In this document: positions 20,978 through 32,160 of the stretch, one piece after another
Layout of the letters: each line of letters starts with the position of its first letter
How positions within the stretch are numbered: the first letter of the stretch is position 1
Source: Calonectria ilicicola
Lineage: Eukaryota > Ascomycota > Sordariomycetes > Hypocreales > Nectriaceae
Direction: 5' to 3'
Length of the DNA: 64,000 nt
Assembly: GCA_020809705.1 (NCBI GenBank)
Contig: CP085829.1
Span: 3,286,001 to 3,350,000 of the forward strand
Position numbers and translations under genes: made by a program
Notes under the pieces: model-generated
Databases searched by the model: none
Told to the model about the DNA's origin: nothing
What the model saw: the letters and a program-made list of their open reading frames with translations, nothing else

Positions 20978-22840
20978 AGGGGGGGAGGGGGATCTACAGA
21001 CAAACACCTCGGAGCAATTTCCAGAAGCATTTTCAGCAAGCCCAAAGGTTTCATCTCGGAGGACGAACTCGGTCATGGTCTGATTCGAATTGGGGTCATC
21101 AAAAGTGCCGCAAGAGCATCATGTCAATTATCACTAGCTATGGAGGCCACAGGTTACCTTGGATCTCTTGCTCTCTCAATCAAATTGCTTTATTTTGACC
21201 CCTTATCACTGTTGTTTCTATCCAGTTGTGTTGCTTGTACCGCTTATGCCGCCTTGATCCTGGTATTCCCATTCCCCCCATGCTTCGGCCATGGCAGAGC
21301 ATGCAACGGGTAGGTTTTTTCATCACCTCATTTGGCATCATGTTTATGTTCATTACGTCTGTGCTAAACTTAGATCAGTTTAGGTTAGTCGGTTCGTGGT
21401 CATGTCAGGCGAACTTGCCCAGCTTTTGAAGCCATCTACGAGCGTGCCATCAACCAGCGACAAGGTCAACAGTCCAACTCATCACTCGGCCCGAATTACC
21501 TCAGCCAAAAGATTTGCGAACATTTTACTCAGTGGCTCAGGTAGAAACTAGATCAGCAGCTGCGCTCAAAATCCACACGATCATATCAGCAAAGAGGTTC
21601 GTTACCCACGAGTAATCATCTTCTGTGTCACCAACCGAGATACTAACAAGGTTCACTGCCGAAAACAAGGTCCAAATAGCTTTTTGTATTCAATTCTAGC
21701 GTCATCAGAGCAGCCACTGTCTTTGCCAGTCGCCGAGACATTGGCCGGATCAGCGGCTGGGGTTCAGATTCGAAAAACCACTGCACTGTACTTTGGCTTG
21801 GTTAAACTTCAGAAACCAGGCAAGTCGGAGGAAAATGCCTCTTTTCAGTGCACTACTAACATCTCGCCCGGCTTGTTTTCTAATTCCGGAGATAATATTA
21901 GGCTCAGACCCAGCGATGCGGACTACGCCAGGCTTGCCCAAAAAAGATCCATGCCATCTCGAACCTGAGCTCGATATGTTCTACAAAGTGTTCCTTCAAA
22001 CATTTCCTTAAAAAGGAAAACCATGAATACCCTCCAGCTGATCGCATTCAGGGCGTTTTCGTACTACGATTTCGATAGCGGTCAGTTTGAACATCGTCAA
22101 ATCCATGCGAAGAGCTTCGGCAAAGATGTTGAAGAGGGTTTCTCGAATATATCTACAGTTCCAGTTACATTTCCTCATCCAAATCTTGCAACTAATCGCA
22201 GTAAATGTGAGAAGGGTGCCACGATCGAAAAAAGAAGCCAAGAAGTCGAGAATTTACACGCCGTGGCTACCTAGATGTACTCGGCCATGACAGATCACCA
22301 AAACAATCCGCCGCTCTGAGTTGCGAATCGGACATAGCGGTGCATATACGGCAGGAAATATTGATGTAAGTGGCAACATAGTAGACTAGGGGGGCAAATG
22401 AAGTGATCCAAGTTTGAGTCCAATGCCCTCGACGACCTTTGAATCGTCGATCTTCTTCTCACACTGCCAAATAAAAGAAATAGATTCTTTGGCTAACTTC
22501 TCGCACGTTAGCAGATAATTCCCAATCTATTTCGGAGATTCACAAGCACGATCCGCATTGACGCATGCTTCAACTCAGCTGCTTTTGCTGCGCACATCCA
22601 CTTCCAAGCCTGTACAGCCCCTTGCTCGGCTCAATGGAAAGTCTTTTAGTCGTGATTTTGAAAGGTTCCGAGCACACTCGAATGGCGAAACGCAAACAGA
22701 AGGAATGATTTATGTTAGGGGACAGCTTCCAGGGGAACGAGCTATGGAGTTTTCAGTAGCAAGCAGTACGCTTAGCCAGAACGGCTACCATAAAGGAAAC
22801 GGCTTTCTGCTATCTATTACTACATGGAGTAGATTTACGG

Positions 22841-25222
22841 TCAGGTCAGCATCAAGCTATCTCCGGTCCGCGCAACGACGCATCGCCAAGAACTCATTAT
22901 TTGGCCAGTCGATGACGCCCCCTGTCTCCAGACCTCGTGAATCACTTGTATCCCCGTTCGCACTGCTTCGATCCCGTATACACCCACCTTTTCGTACCAC
23001 TTCTTGAACCGCCCTTGGTGGTGGGTATCGAAAGCCTCTGTCGCCCCGATAAACGCTGGCCAGAAAAGCGGTGCAGCGAGGATCTTGGGCTCCTTCTTGA
23101 TTCGTTCGATGGCTTCGATACTGTCGAGAATCGTCTCGACGTAGTGCCTCAAATATCGATGTCCTAGGAGGCGAATGTTTTGGGAGAAGTAAATAATGAG
23201 GGCATTGTGAAATGCTCTGGTTTGGTGGTAGATGATTCTAGCACTCAACCCCTTGTTGGTTTCCTGGCATCGCTTGAGGCGTTCCTCTAGTGGCCAGTCC
23301 AGAATATCCTTCTCCAGTTCGTCACATAGCCTGTCCAAATCCTCGGAGATATGAAGACTTCCTGTACTCTCACGCTCCTGTTCAACTTGGTCAATCAACT
23401 CGATAGCATCCTTGAGCATCAGGAGCAGACTTTGAGGAATGCCATATATGCACTCATACGCCGCCATCTCGGTAAATGGTTCTTGAGCTAAGCCGGTCTT
23501 TGATTCCTTTTCAGCCATCTTGCTTGGTGATTCCTCGTGCTCGATGAATAGCTGTTTTGCCGTGGTGGAGAATCCAGGGGTAGTTGTTTTTCGTGTACCC
23601 AACAAGGGAGTGAATCGAGACACTCGACTTTCTCGAGCCTTGACCGAAGTGCTTTCGTGGATGACTCGTAGATATAGATATATGCGATGCAATGCGTGGG
23701 CTTTTCTAGAAAAATGGGATTTTCGGACACTCATATGGCTGATGAGCTGCTCGGCACCATCCAGGTGGACACTGCAAGTACTAGTATCTCCGGAAAATAC
23801 CTATAGGTGGATTAGATTGCCTTGTTCGAGAATGTTGAACTGAAATTCCTACATTAATGGTAATCATGGAGAGCATAGTAGCTAGGAACTCCTTGTACTT
23901 TGGTCTCTTCTTGCCGTAGAGGTCGTTCTCTACACCCTCTTTCAGCAGCCCAATAGCATCGTATCTATATCGTGAAGCAACAGTGCCCCATTTCTTGGCT
24001 TCATCCTGGAGATTGTGGGCTTGGCGGTCATTGGAAAGATAGAAGGCGCTGATGGAGAGGAGAGTATTTCGTAGAGCATTTCGAATCCTAGTTGTCTGCC
24101 CCCCAAAGCTCAACTCGCCGGCGCACTGGAGAACTCTGGGAAGGTGGATGGTTTTCCACGGGCTCTTGGCATTGTCTATTACGCAAAACAAATTGACCAC
24201 CTTGTACATGTAATGATTCATCAAGAAGCGCTCCTGCTGGGAGACAGTGCTGGGCGGAAGGGTTCGGAACTGGTGGGTGGCGAGGGTCCAATCCTGATCC
24301 AATATCGATTCATCCAGCCCGAGGAGATCTTCTGCCTGATACGATGTGTCATGGTTGGTCTGGTCAAGGCAAGTCAGGGCATCATCAAGGACAAGATTGC
24401 CGGCAGACGCCGTGTCTTGCTGATCGTGGAAACTAAGTGGCTGGGCCTGCAACTGGCTCCCTTGAAGATTGCACAAGTCCCAAGCAGCGGCGGTTTCTGA
24501 GTAGGAAGGAGAGGCGAAAGGTTCCAGGGAACCTAGGAAATCGGATGGGAGTGACTCGGTGGCAAAGTCGAGGTTCAGAGCATGTTCGGAATCAACATCT
24601 CGATTCGGCGAGTCACCGGGCGTGTGGGAGGCGTCGGGATTGCCAGGACGTTTCAAGCTGAAGACTCCAAAATTCTGGATAGTCGTAGCGACTGGCTGCT
24701 TTTTGTCCAAGGAAGTCAAGCCGGCTTCCCAGGAGTCAAGGACGCGGAGGATACCGTCGACCTGGCTCCAGCTCAAGACGGACGCTGGGGGCTCTACAGG
24801 ACAGGAATGAGTTAGTCATCAAGGCGGGTTATTCATACAGAAGCCACAGGCGCCGTGTGAGATGGATCGAGGTGCGGCTCGGAATGCTTACCGGCGGGTA
24901 TGTGACGGCGGAGCGCATGCTGGGTCTGAGAGGGCATCTCGGAGCGAGAGCCCGCTTTAGAGCCGGTCTCGGGCGCCAGCCACTGAAGCCGCGAGCCATA
25001 GCCCTCGCAAGTCAGACGCTTGTCGTGACATTGTTGGCAATTGGGCTTCGCCTCGTCGCACTTGATCTTGCGCGCGCGGCAGGTCCAGCATCCCGTAAAC
25101 GTCTTTGTGCGCTTACGGCCGCGTTTCTTGCTGTTCTTGGATGCTGCGGCAGACGACGAGGACGGGGGTCGAGTCGGCATCATGGGCCCATAATTGTCAT
25201 GCGACGGCCAATTCGAATTCAA
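22841..25222 (-). CDS. Zn2Cys6 transcription factor with Fungal_trans_2 domain (ARG81-like)
   Basis: Three exons, 25222-24892, 24793-23853 and 23800-22841, give 743 residues. The introns have GTAAGC and GTAGGA donors and TAG acceptors; the first has an ACTAAC branch site. A basic KKRGRKRTKT stretch precedes the binuclear cluster CWTCRARKIKCDE, PNCQQCHDKRLTC (about residues 45-73). The middle and C-terminus match Fungal_trans_2: RFLMNHY, then FLATMLSMITIN joined across intron 2 to VFSGDTSTCSVHLDGAEQLI, then YECIYGIPQSLLLML and a C-terminal HEVWR segment. Arginine-metabolism and many catabolic-cluster regulators have this layout. It is a nuclear DNA-binding activator or repressor, expected to bind CGG half-sites. 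It is divergent from the class II aldolase gene, with about 625 bp between starts, so local control of the catabolic genes is plausible but inferred. Confidence 0.92.
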
Positions 25223-25847
25223 CGGCGAAGCGCTGGAGCCCAGAGAAGGGCGAGGCGGCCAGGGCGACCGGCGTGCGAATAGAGACAGAGCACAGGGCCA
25301 CAGGGCAATTCAGAGCGCGCGAGGATGGACAAGTACTGTCTTTTCTTTTCTTTTCCAATTGCAAGCGTTGCCACTCCCATCAATGCTGGGGAACCTGGGG
25401 CTTCGGGCCCCCGTCCATACGCCCCAGGCCCACTGACAACGCCACTGGACGACACACTAAGCGGTGAGCTAACTCGTGTGTCTGGAAGGTGACCGCGAAA
25501 CATTGCACTGATTGTCAGCAAGAGGCACGGGCCAGCGATATCCAGGTTCCAGGCGAACATGGACGCCTACGTCAGGAGGGGCTCTGCGGCACGTGGAGTC
25601 TTGATTATCGATCTCCCGCATCGGAATCACGCACATGCCGGGCCCCGGTTGACGGTTTAGGTAGGTGGAGGCAAACGAGTTGTTGTTGTCTTGCCGATGA
25701 GGTTTAAGAAGAGCCATCTACTTATCTTCGACACAATCGCCGGCCTGGAGCTACACCCTTTCTTCAATCTTCAGACCACTCTACAACAGACTTAGAAAAC
25801 CATTTACAGCTGTTTTTTTGTTCTTCTTCTTCCTCCACCCGTCTACA
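25223..25847. promoter_or_regulatory. Divergent promoter between the Zn2Cys6 regulator and the class II aldolase gene
   Basis: About 625 bp between two divergent starts. The last 60 bases before 25848 are pyrimidine-rich (TTTTTTTGTTCTTCTTCTTC), typical of strong fungal core promoters and leaders. No unambiguous inverted CGG site was found by eye. Confidence 0.45.
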
Positions 25848-26875
25848 ATGTCTGCTACCGCCACCACCACCCAGACGGCCGAGCTGAAGGTCGAGGCCGT
25901 GCCCGTCGTCGCCCAGGTTGAGGAGACAAAGACCGAGAAGAAGGAGGACAACGCTAACCTCGCCGCCCTGGCCACTGGCGGCTACACGTTCCCTGGTATC
26001 CCCCAGATCGATGACCCCTACAAGAAGCGACAATGGCAGCTCGAGCACATGGCTGGCGCCTTCAGAGTCTTTGCCCGCAAGGGATACACCGAGGGCACCA
26101 GCGGACACATTAGCGTCCGCGACCCTGTGGATCCCACCACCTTCTGGATCAACCCGTAAGTTGTGTTGCCATTGTTGAGTGTACACGTGTGCAAGCAACA
26201 TGGTTCTGACTCGTGTGTAGCCTCGGAGTGCACTTTGGCATGCTCAAGGCCAGCGACATGGTCCACATTGACGAGAACGGCCAGGTCATTGGCGGCAACA
26301 AGACGGCCGTCAACGCTGCCGGCTTCATGATTCACAGCGCCATTCACCGCGCCCGTCCCGACATCAACGCTGCCTGCCACACCCACTCCAAGTACGGCAA
26401 GGCCTGGTCTACCTTTGGCAAGCCCCTCGACATCATCAGCCAGGACACTTGCAACTTCTGGGGCATCCAGGCCGTCTACGAGAACTTTGGAGGCGTTGTG
26501 CTTCTCGAGGACGAGAGCGAGCGCATCGCCGAGGCCATGGGCGACAAGGGCCGCGTTATCATCCTCCAGAACCACGGCATCCTGACTGCCGGAGGAACCG
26601 TTGACGAGGCCGCCTACCTGTACACTCTCATGGAACGATCATGCGAGGTCCAGCTGCTCGTCGAGAGCACCAACCTGGACAAGAGGTACGTTGGCGAGAA
26701 GGAGGCCGAGTTCACCGCCAAGGTGAACGCTGATGCTGTAAGTTGCCCACACAAAGCTCTCCGGGGAAAGGCGTCATCTAACTAGAACCAGGAAACCCTC
26801 TACACCGAATTCCAGCCCGACTTTGAGTACGAGATCTGGAAGTCCAACGGCGAGCTGTCCAAGGGAGGCTTCTAA
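25848..26875 (+). CDS. Class II aldolase/adducin N-terminal domain protein
   Basis: Three exons, 25848-26155, 26221-26737 and 26792-26875, give 302 residues; GTAAG donors and TAG/CAG acceptors join the frame exactly. After a low-complexity Thr/Glu/Lys-rich N-terminus (about 45 residues), the domain runs from KKRQWQLEHMAGAFRVFA through GTSGHISVRDP. The zinc-binding histidines are visible in ACHTHSKYGKAW and in QNHGILTAGG. Family members split or epimerise sugar phosphates, or act on other hydroxy-acid and aldehyde substrates; fungal members of this length are often annotated only by domain. The start at 25848 is preferred over an upstream in-frame ATG in the pyrimidine-rich leader, because the context ACAATG is good and the protein begins like its family. 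It is divergent from the Zn2Cys6 regulator. Substrate not assignable. Confidence 0.92.
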
Positions 26876-27874
26876 AAGACGAAAACCTTGATCGTTGCTT
26901 GTTTCTGCTTTGTTTTCCTTTGTAATCTAGCTCAGCATTTGCTTCGAGCACGAATCTAGAAAAAGCCGAGGACCAGACCTTGGCGTCTATGAATGTGATG
27001 ATGATATAGTCTATTTGACTGTAATTGACTTGATGTATCAACCCCCCTGACTCTGCGCTGTGAAAGTACATGATGATTCAGCACGTGATTGCTACGTACA
27101 CATAACCACATTCGAAACAACACCGCTCGATGCCAACTTACCCATCTACTTATGCAAAGGCGTCAATAACTTAATATATATTCATGCACCCATATGCGAA
27201 CCACAACACGGGTTCCTCAACTTGGAACAAATAGCTCGAGCGTCCCCCCATGCAGCACTAAATTGTGACACTCCATCCAGGCCAAATCAACGGCCTTCGA
27301 TTACGGGCAGGGTGCGGAAGAGGGATACGAAAGCAGTTTGCACTGAAGCACGTATCCGGGGTCTCCTCAACAGCAAGCCCAGAAGTCGATTTCATCTTCT
27401 TGCACTCTGGTTCGACCATTCTCGATACGGGCTCCGCAGGTCAGCATGTAACGAAAGCTCAGATGAGCCCGCAACCCAAAGCGGGAAAGTGATAGAGGAG
27501 AGGCGCCACTAGGTTGGGCATGCGACAGCGAATCTCTTTGCTGACCCCGCTGATAACAAAGCGTGCACGGTGGGTTTTTTTACACACTCACACTGGCTCC
27601 AACGATGGCCGGAGCCGAGATCTGATGGACTCCACCCCCACACAGAGGCGCTATCCCCAGACAGCTCAGATGTAGAGCTTCATGGCAGTTGACAGCAGAA
27701 TAGCATCGGTCAGAGTCAATTGCATATGCTGCTTTGGAAGTCCGTGCTAGCAGCTCTCAGCCCAATGTATTGCCGCGAATAAGTAAGCCTAGCCCTCAAG
27801 ACCGGTGCTACTCCCGACTTCTCAGTTCAACCACCCAAAACTTACCTGCCTCTTTCTAAACCACCAGATCAACC
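26876..27874. other. Intergenic, promoter of the FMN oxidase gene
   Basis: One kilobase between co-oriented genes. It contains the aldolase 3' end (AT-rich, 26880-27060) and the upstream region of the FMN oxidase gene, ending in a CT/CA-rich leader. I see no further gene. Confidence 0.5.
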
Positions 27875-29392
27875 ATGGCGAACCGCGGCCAGACTCATGA
27901 CTCCCAAGTCTACAGCATCAAGGATCTTGAACGACTCGGGTCTGCGAAGCTGACCAAGTCAACAAGAGGTCAGTCGATCATTTGAGCACGCGCTTACCCT
28001 AGACACTAGACCGAGACCTGACCATCCTTAGAATACTACAATGAAGGCGCCATGGATCTTATCACGTAAATTTATCTTGGATTCGTCCAAAAGGAAGGTT
28101 TCTAACATCATCTAGGCTGCGGGATAACGAATCGGCTTACGATCGTTACAAGATTCGACCCCGGGTCCTGAGGGATCTAACTAACCTCGATACGAGCACC
28201 ACCATTTTCGGCACCAAGGTCTCGTTTCCCTTCGGTTTCGCCCCCACTGCTATGCAGCAAATAGCCCACCCTGACGGTGAAGAAGGCACCTCCAAGGCCG
28301 CAGCAGCTATGGGCGTCCCAATGGGCCTCTCCAACTATTCTACTATTGCTCTCGAGGATGTCATTTCCCATGCTAAAGGCAACCCCTATGCGATGCAGCT
28401 GAGCCTACTTAAAAATAAAGATGCGACTATTAAGCTGATTAATAGAGCCGAGAGTATGTCTTCTCATGTGAACATTGTTTTCAGGAACATCTAACCAGCT
28501 AATGTGTACAGAGGCCGGCTTCAAGGCTTTACTCGTCACTCTCGATGTCCCTTACTTAGGCAAGCGATTGAACGAATATAAAAATGCCTTCAGCTTGCCC
28601 AAAGACATGGAGTATCCGAATCTCTTCCCAGGTGTTAATGTCACCAATCTCGAGGACGGGGACGAGTCCATGGCCTATGGTAGGCGTTGAATTACTTGGA
28701 TAAACATTGGGAGTCTTGGCTGACTTGCAAAAGACTTTGCAATCGAATGGCCCGAGCTTGTGGCCTTTTTACGCAAACACACCAAAATGCAAATTTGGGG
28801 CAAGGGAAGTAAGTAATATCTTGCATCCCGAAAACAGACTGTCAAAATAGTCTTGCTTATTGATATGTTAGTCTATGGCGTCGCCGATGCCGAACTCGCC
28901 ATCAAGCACGGCCTTGACGGAATCATAATCTCCAACCACGGCGGCCGACAACTCGACTCTGTCCCAGCTAGTCTGGACGTTCTCCGCGAGGTTGCGCCCG
29001 TCGTCAAGGGACGGATCCCAATTGCAGTCGATGGGGGTATTCGTCGTGGTACCGACATCTTCAAGGCCCTGGCTCTCGGCGCTGACTTTTGTTTGGCTGG
29101 TCGACCAGCTATTTGGGGTCTTGCTGTGAGTAGTTCCTGGCTTCAATTTCATGGCATATGTTGATTGACTCTTGTTCCATGCAGTACAATGGTGAAAAGG
29201 GTGCACTTCTTGCACTCAAGTTGCTTCAGGACGAGTTTAGGACTTGCATGGCCTTGGCTGGGTAAGTAGAGCAAACCTCCATTCTAGACGAGCATTCTTG
29301 TTAACCCGAGATGTAGATGTCGAAATGTAAAAGAAATCACAAAGGACTACCTCACTCTCCTCCAGCCCAATGGCGTTCTATCCAAGCTTTGA
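27875..29392 (+). CDS. FMN-dependent 2-hydroxyacid oxidase/dehydrogenase (lactate/glycolate oxidase family)
   Basis: Eight exons (27875-27968, 28032-28065, 28116-28453, 28512-28679, 28734-28808, 28872-29125, 29185-29261, 29317-29392) join in phase to 371 residues, the normal length for a soluble family member. Landmarks in order: EYYNEGAMD (substrate/FMN-side Tyr region), [44 protein letters not shown], then [14 protein letters not shown] with the catalytic His and Arg, and [19 protein letters not shown] binding the FMN phosphate. The enzyme oxidises an (S)-2-hydroxy acid to the 2-oxo acid, either producing peroxide or passing electrons on. There is no cytochrome b5 domain, so it is not of flavocytochrome b2 type. 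The C-terminus, LSKL, is close to but not a clear peroxisomal SKL-type signal. Exact substrate unknown. Confidence 0.93.
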
Positions 29393-29654
29393 AAGCGTTC
29401 CGAGCAGCACTTGTTTCGAGGGAGAAGGGTTGGACAAGCGGTAGGTTTAGAGAAAGAGGCGTGTTTTATTCATCAAATAAGCCTTCTAGGCCCATATTGT
29501 TTTATTTAGATTGACAACAATAGATACGAAGGTCACCAATCGATTGTGAAGTTTTGACGAAACTTGGCCATCAATTCCCCCAAGCCGCAACTATTGCTGA
29601 CTTGAGAATCTATATATGCATCTAATCTTTAAGTTCATTTATTTATTTTATTGT

Positions 29655-30769
29655 CTAGTGTCCCCTATAGTCCGAGTAAGGGTTTCCAGGCAGGAACTTG
29701 GGCTCCCACAGGCCCTTAGCCTCCTTCACCTGGAGCTGCAGACCCTTGAGGCAGCCATAAATGGCAGTCAGGGTGGGCATGGGCACACCCTTGGCGGCTC
29801 CCTGACGCAGGGGCTCTCCAGCAATGTGTACAATCTCCATCAAGTTGCCCTTCTCCAAGTCTTGCAACATGCTGGGCTTGAAGAAAGAGTCAATGGGGTC
29901 ATCTCGGATGAGGTCCTCCTCGATGCCCTCCGGGAATTCGTAGCCATTGGCCTTGGCGGCAGCAATAATCTCAAGCATGATGGGGCGGATGAGGTCGTCG
30001 ATGACGTGCTCGCACATGCGCATGCGGGCAGTGTCCATGCGCAGGACGGAACAGACAGTGTTGAAAGAAGAGTTGTACAGGAGCTTGCGCCATCGGATAG
30101 CCTGGACGTCATTGGTGTAGGAGAGATCTAGCTTCTTGGTGGGGTCATAGATCTCGATGTAGCGCTTTGCGGCTGCCTCGACCACGTCGGTAGGGACCTG
30201 GGGGTTTTCGAAGGGACCAATCTTCTGGGCATCGACGTGCTTGTGGATGATGGTGCCAGGGGTGGGCTGCGCTGCGCCAATGTATGAAATGCTGCTAATC
30301 AGGGGGTTTGTGGGGAAGACGGGGATAAGGGGCACCTCGATGCCGAGACCGTTCTGGGAGAGCACAATGGCCGTCTTGCCTGGGGTCACAGCGGGAGCGA
30401 TAAGCTGGGCAACGGTGGGAGGCACATCGGGGATGTTCTTTGTGGTGACGAGGATGAAGTCGAAAGGAGCAATGCCCTCCTTGGCGACATCAGGGACAGC
30501 ATTGAGGACTGTTGGTTTACACATTAGCCCAATCGTCGGGGGAGATTTCCTGCACGGTGCCATGGCATACTCTCAGTTGGCCTCCAGCCCTTGATGTCCT
30601 TGCCCCATTCGACCGACTCAATGTCAATGCCCTTTTCCTTGACAGCGTTGTAGTTGGATCGAAAGACAACAGAGACAGCGGCCTTGCCTCCTTGCTCCAG
30701 CGCATAAGCGCCCATCAAGCCGACGCCGCCGGCACCGACGAGGAGGACCCTGGCCTTTGACTCAGTCAT
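29655..30769 (-). CDS. Ketopantoate reductase family protein (2-dehydropantoate 2-reductase-like)
   Basis: Two exons, 30769-30571 and 30508-29655, give 350 residues; the intron has a GTATGC donor and an AACAG acceptor. The Rossmann motif VLLVGAGGVGLMGAYAL opens the protein, followed by the ApbA/PanE N-domain (FDFILVTTKNIPD, VLSQNGLGIE) and a helical C-domain with RWRKLLYNSSFNTVCSV, containing the family's catalytic Lys and Asn, and a final PTLTAIYGCLKGLQ. True PanE makes pantoate for coenzyme A using NADPH. Ascomycetes carry many paralogues, several in specialised pathways, so the biosynthetic role is not certain. It converges with the FMN oxidase gene (about 260 bp between stops). The start is the first ATG, immediately before the Rossmann strand. 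Confidence 0.92.
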
Positions 30770-32160
30770 GGTGGAGGGGGGGTGTTGAGCAAATATGGAT
30801 AGCGTCGGGAAGGGGGAGATTGATCAAGGTTGGTTGCGGTTGGCGATTGTTGAACTGCTGGAATGCTGGACTCTAAACACTGCGCGATGGCTGGTTTCTT
30901 GCAAGACAGAAGTGAGTAAAAGTCGTCAAGTTATATAATTGAGAATGAGTACGCACAATGTAGTTGACCCCGTTGATACCGTCCTGTCCACACCAGCGTC
31001 ATGGCTAGTTATCGCCTAGAATTGCTCTGTGTGCGGCATGGCCCGGGATCCCAGATACCCCGCGATTTGGCAGCGAAATCTACTTCGTCTCGCATCTCCC
31101 ACCGGGCCCTAGTGCATTTGACGGCGACGTTGCGGTGCGGGGAGCCTCATGGCTTGTCATGGCTGCTCACGGCCCAATTGAGGCAGAAGCAGGGGCAGCA
31201 GGGGGTGACGAGCTAGTGCCTTGAGAGCATTAGCGTCAGCCATCCTTGCCAGAGCTGCTGGAAGGAGTAGGAGATAGCGAAGCCCGCAACTTGGACATGG
31301 CAAAGGCAATGGAAGGGCTCGGCCGGCGTGGGGAAAACGTCCCGACGCCTTGTTAGTGGGCGATATCAATCACGTGGAACCATTGCCGGTTGCTTCTTCT
31401 TTTTTGCTGCTAGTCTTACCGGTCTTCGCTTCCGAGTACGGCGCTGCACTGTTATCTCCTCCTCCTTCTTCACTGGCCAGAGGCGTACGGACACACCCAT
31501 CTCGGCTCCGAGGCGCGCGCAGCAGCCATTGGCAATATGAGAAGTGACACGCTGGTACTGCAGCGCCATCGCCGCCGGTGCACAGAGCGCGCACCCCAGA
31601 ATGCGTATGTGATCCCGGGGATGCGCGCACATGTCGTAGGAAGGCGTAAGAAGATATCTTGGACTTGCCAATGGGCCTTGTCCGGGGTAGAAACCATAGC
31701 CATTACATGCACAGACTTGACACTGGAGACGGGAGGGCGGAAGAGTTGCCCCAATTTAGCCTGCGTCGCCAGGGCCGGGAACAAGCCAGACACATGGACA
31801 AGTCCCGATCTCGCCGAGAGATCAGATGCCGGTTCAAGTAGACAAAGTTGCGGGGTCGAGCCAGATTGCCATGCTGCAACTGCCGACGTGGGGGTTGCTC
31901 GTGTTGTTGAGGGCTGCTGCAGCTTGTTACAGACAGCTCTGAACACTCGCCCGCCCACCGCTTCACAGACATTGTGCATCCAGATCACATCAAATATACA
32001 TGTACAATGCAGGCAATAATTGAATAAGAACTAGCTTTTTTTTTATTGAACAATCCAAGATGGGGGGTTTCCCAACACTATCCTATCAGCTACTATAGTC
32101 GTAATCGCTCTAAATACAACAACACAAAAAGACTTGAAAGCACTTGGCGGAGCAAGCAAA
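30770..32160. other. Intergenic region, no gene seen
   Basis: About 1.4 kb upstream of the ketopantoate reductase-like gene and downstream of the RidA-amine oxidase gene. It is GC-rich in the middle (31000-31900) and has several antisense-looking open frames without motifs. I find no gene or repeat. Confidence 0.45.

Larger units (their letters stand above)
19684..22840. other. Relic/repeat-rich region without a supportable gene
   Basis: The region carries the 3' flank of the gag-like gene, two diverged copies of a short segment (about 19920-20020 and 20235-20345), a 20-bp tandem array with a hairpin (20841-20977), and from 21430 to 22560 a mosaic of short plus-strand frames broken by many stops. 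Fragments such as FEAIYERAINQRQ (about 21430) suggest an old coding sequence, perhaps a dead transposon, but I recognise no family. The last 300 bases lie downstream of the Zn2Cys6 gene. Confidence 0.4.

Noticed and set aside
22558..23007. 149-codon plus-strand frame at the 3' end of the Zn2Cys6 gene
   Set aside because: Overlaps the terminal exon of the regulator in antisense and lacks recognisable features.
27060..27512. 150-codon plus-strand frame between the aldolase and FMN oxidase genes
   Set aside because: No motif, and its composition suggests untranslated/intergenic sequence.
29616..30131. 171-codon plus-strand frame opposite the ketopantoate reductase-like gene
   Set aside because: Antisense shadow of the C-terminal domain exon.
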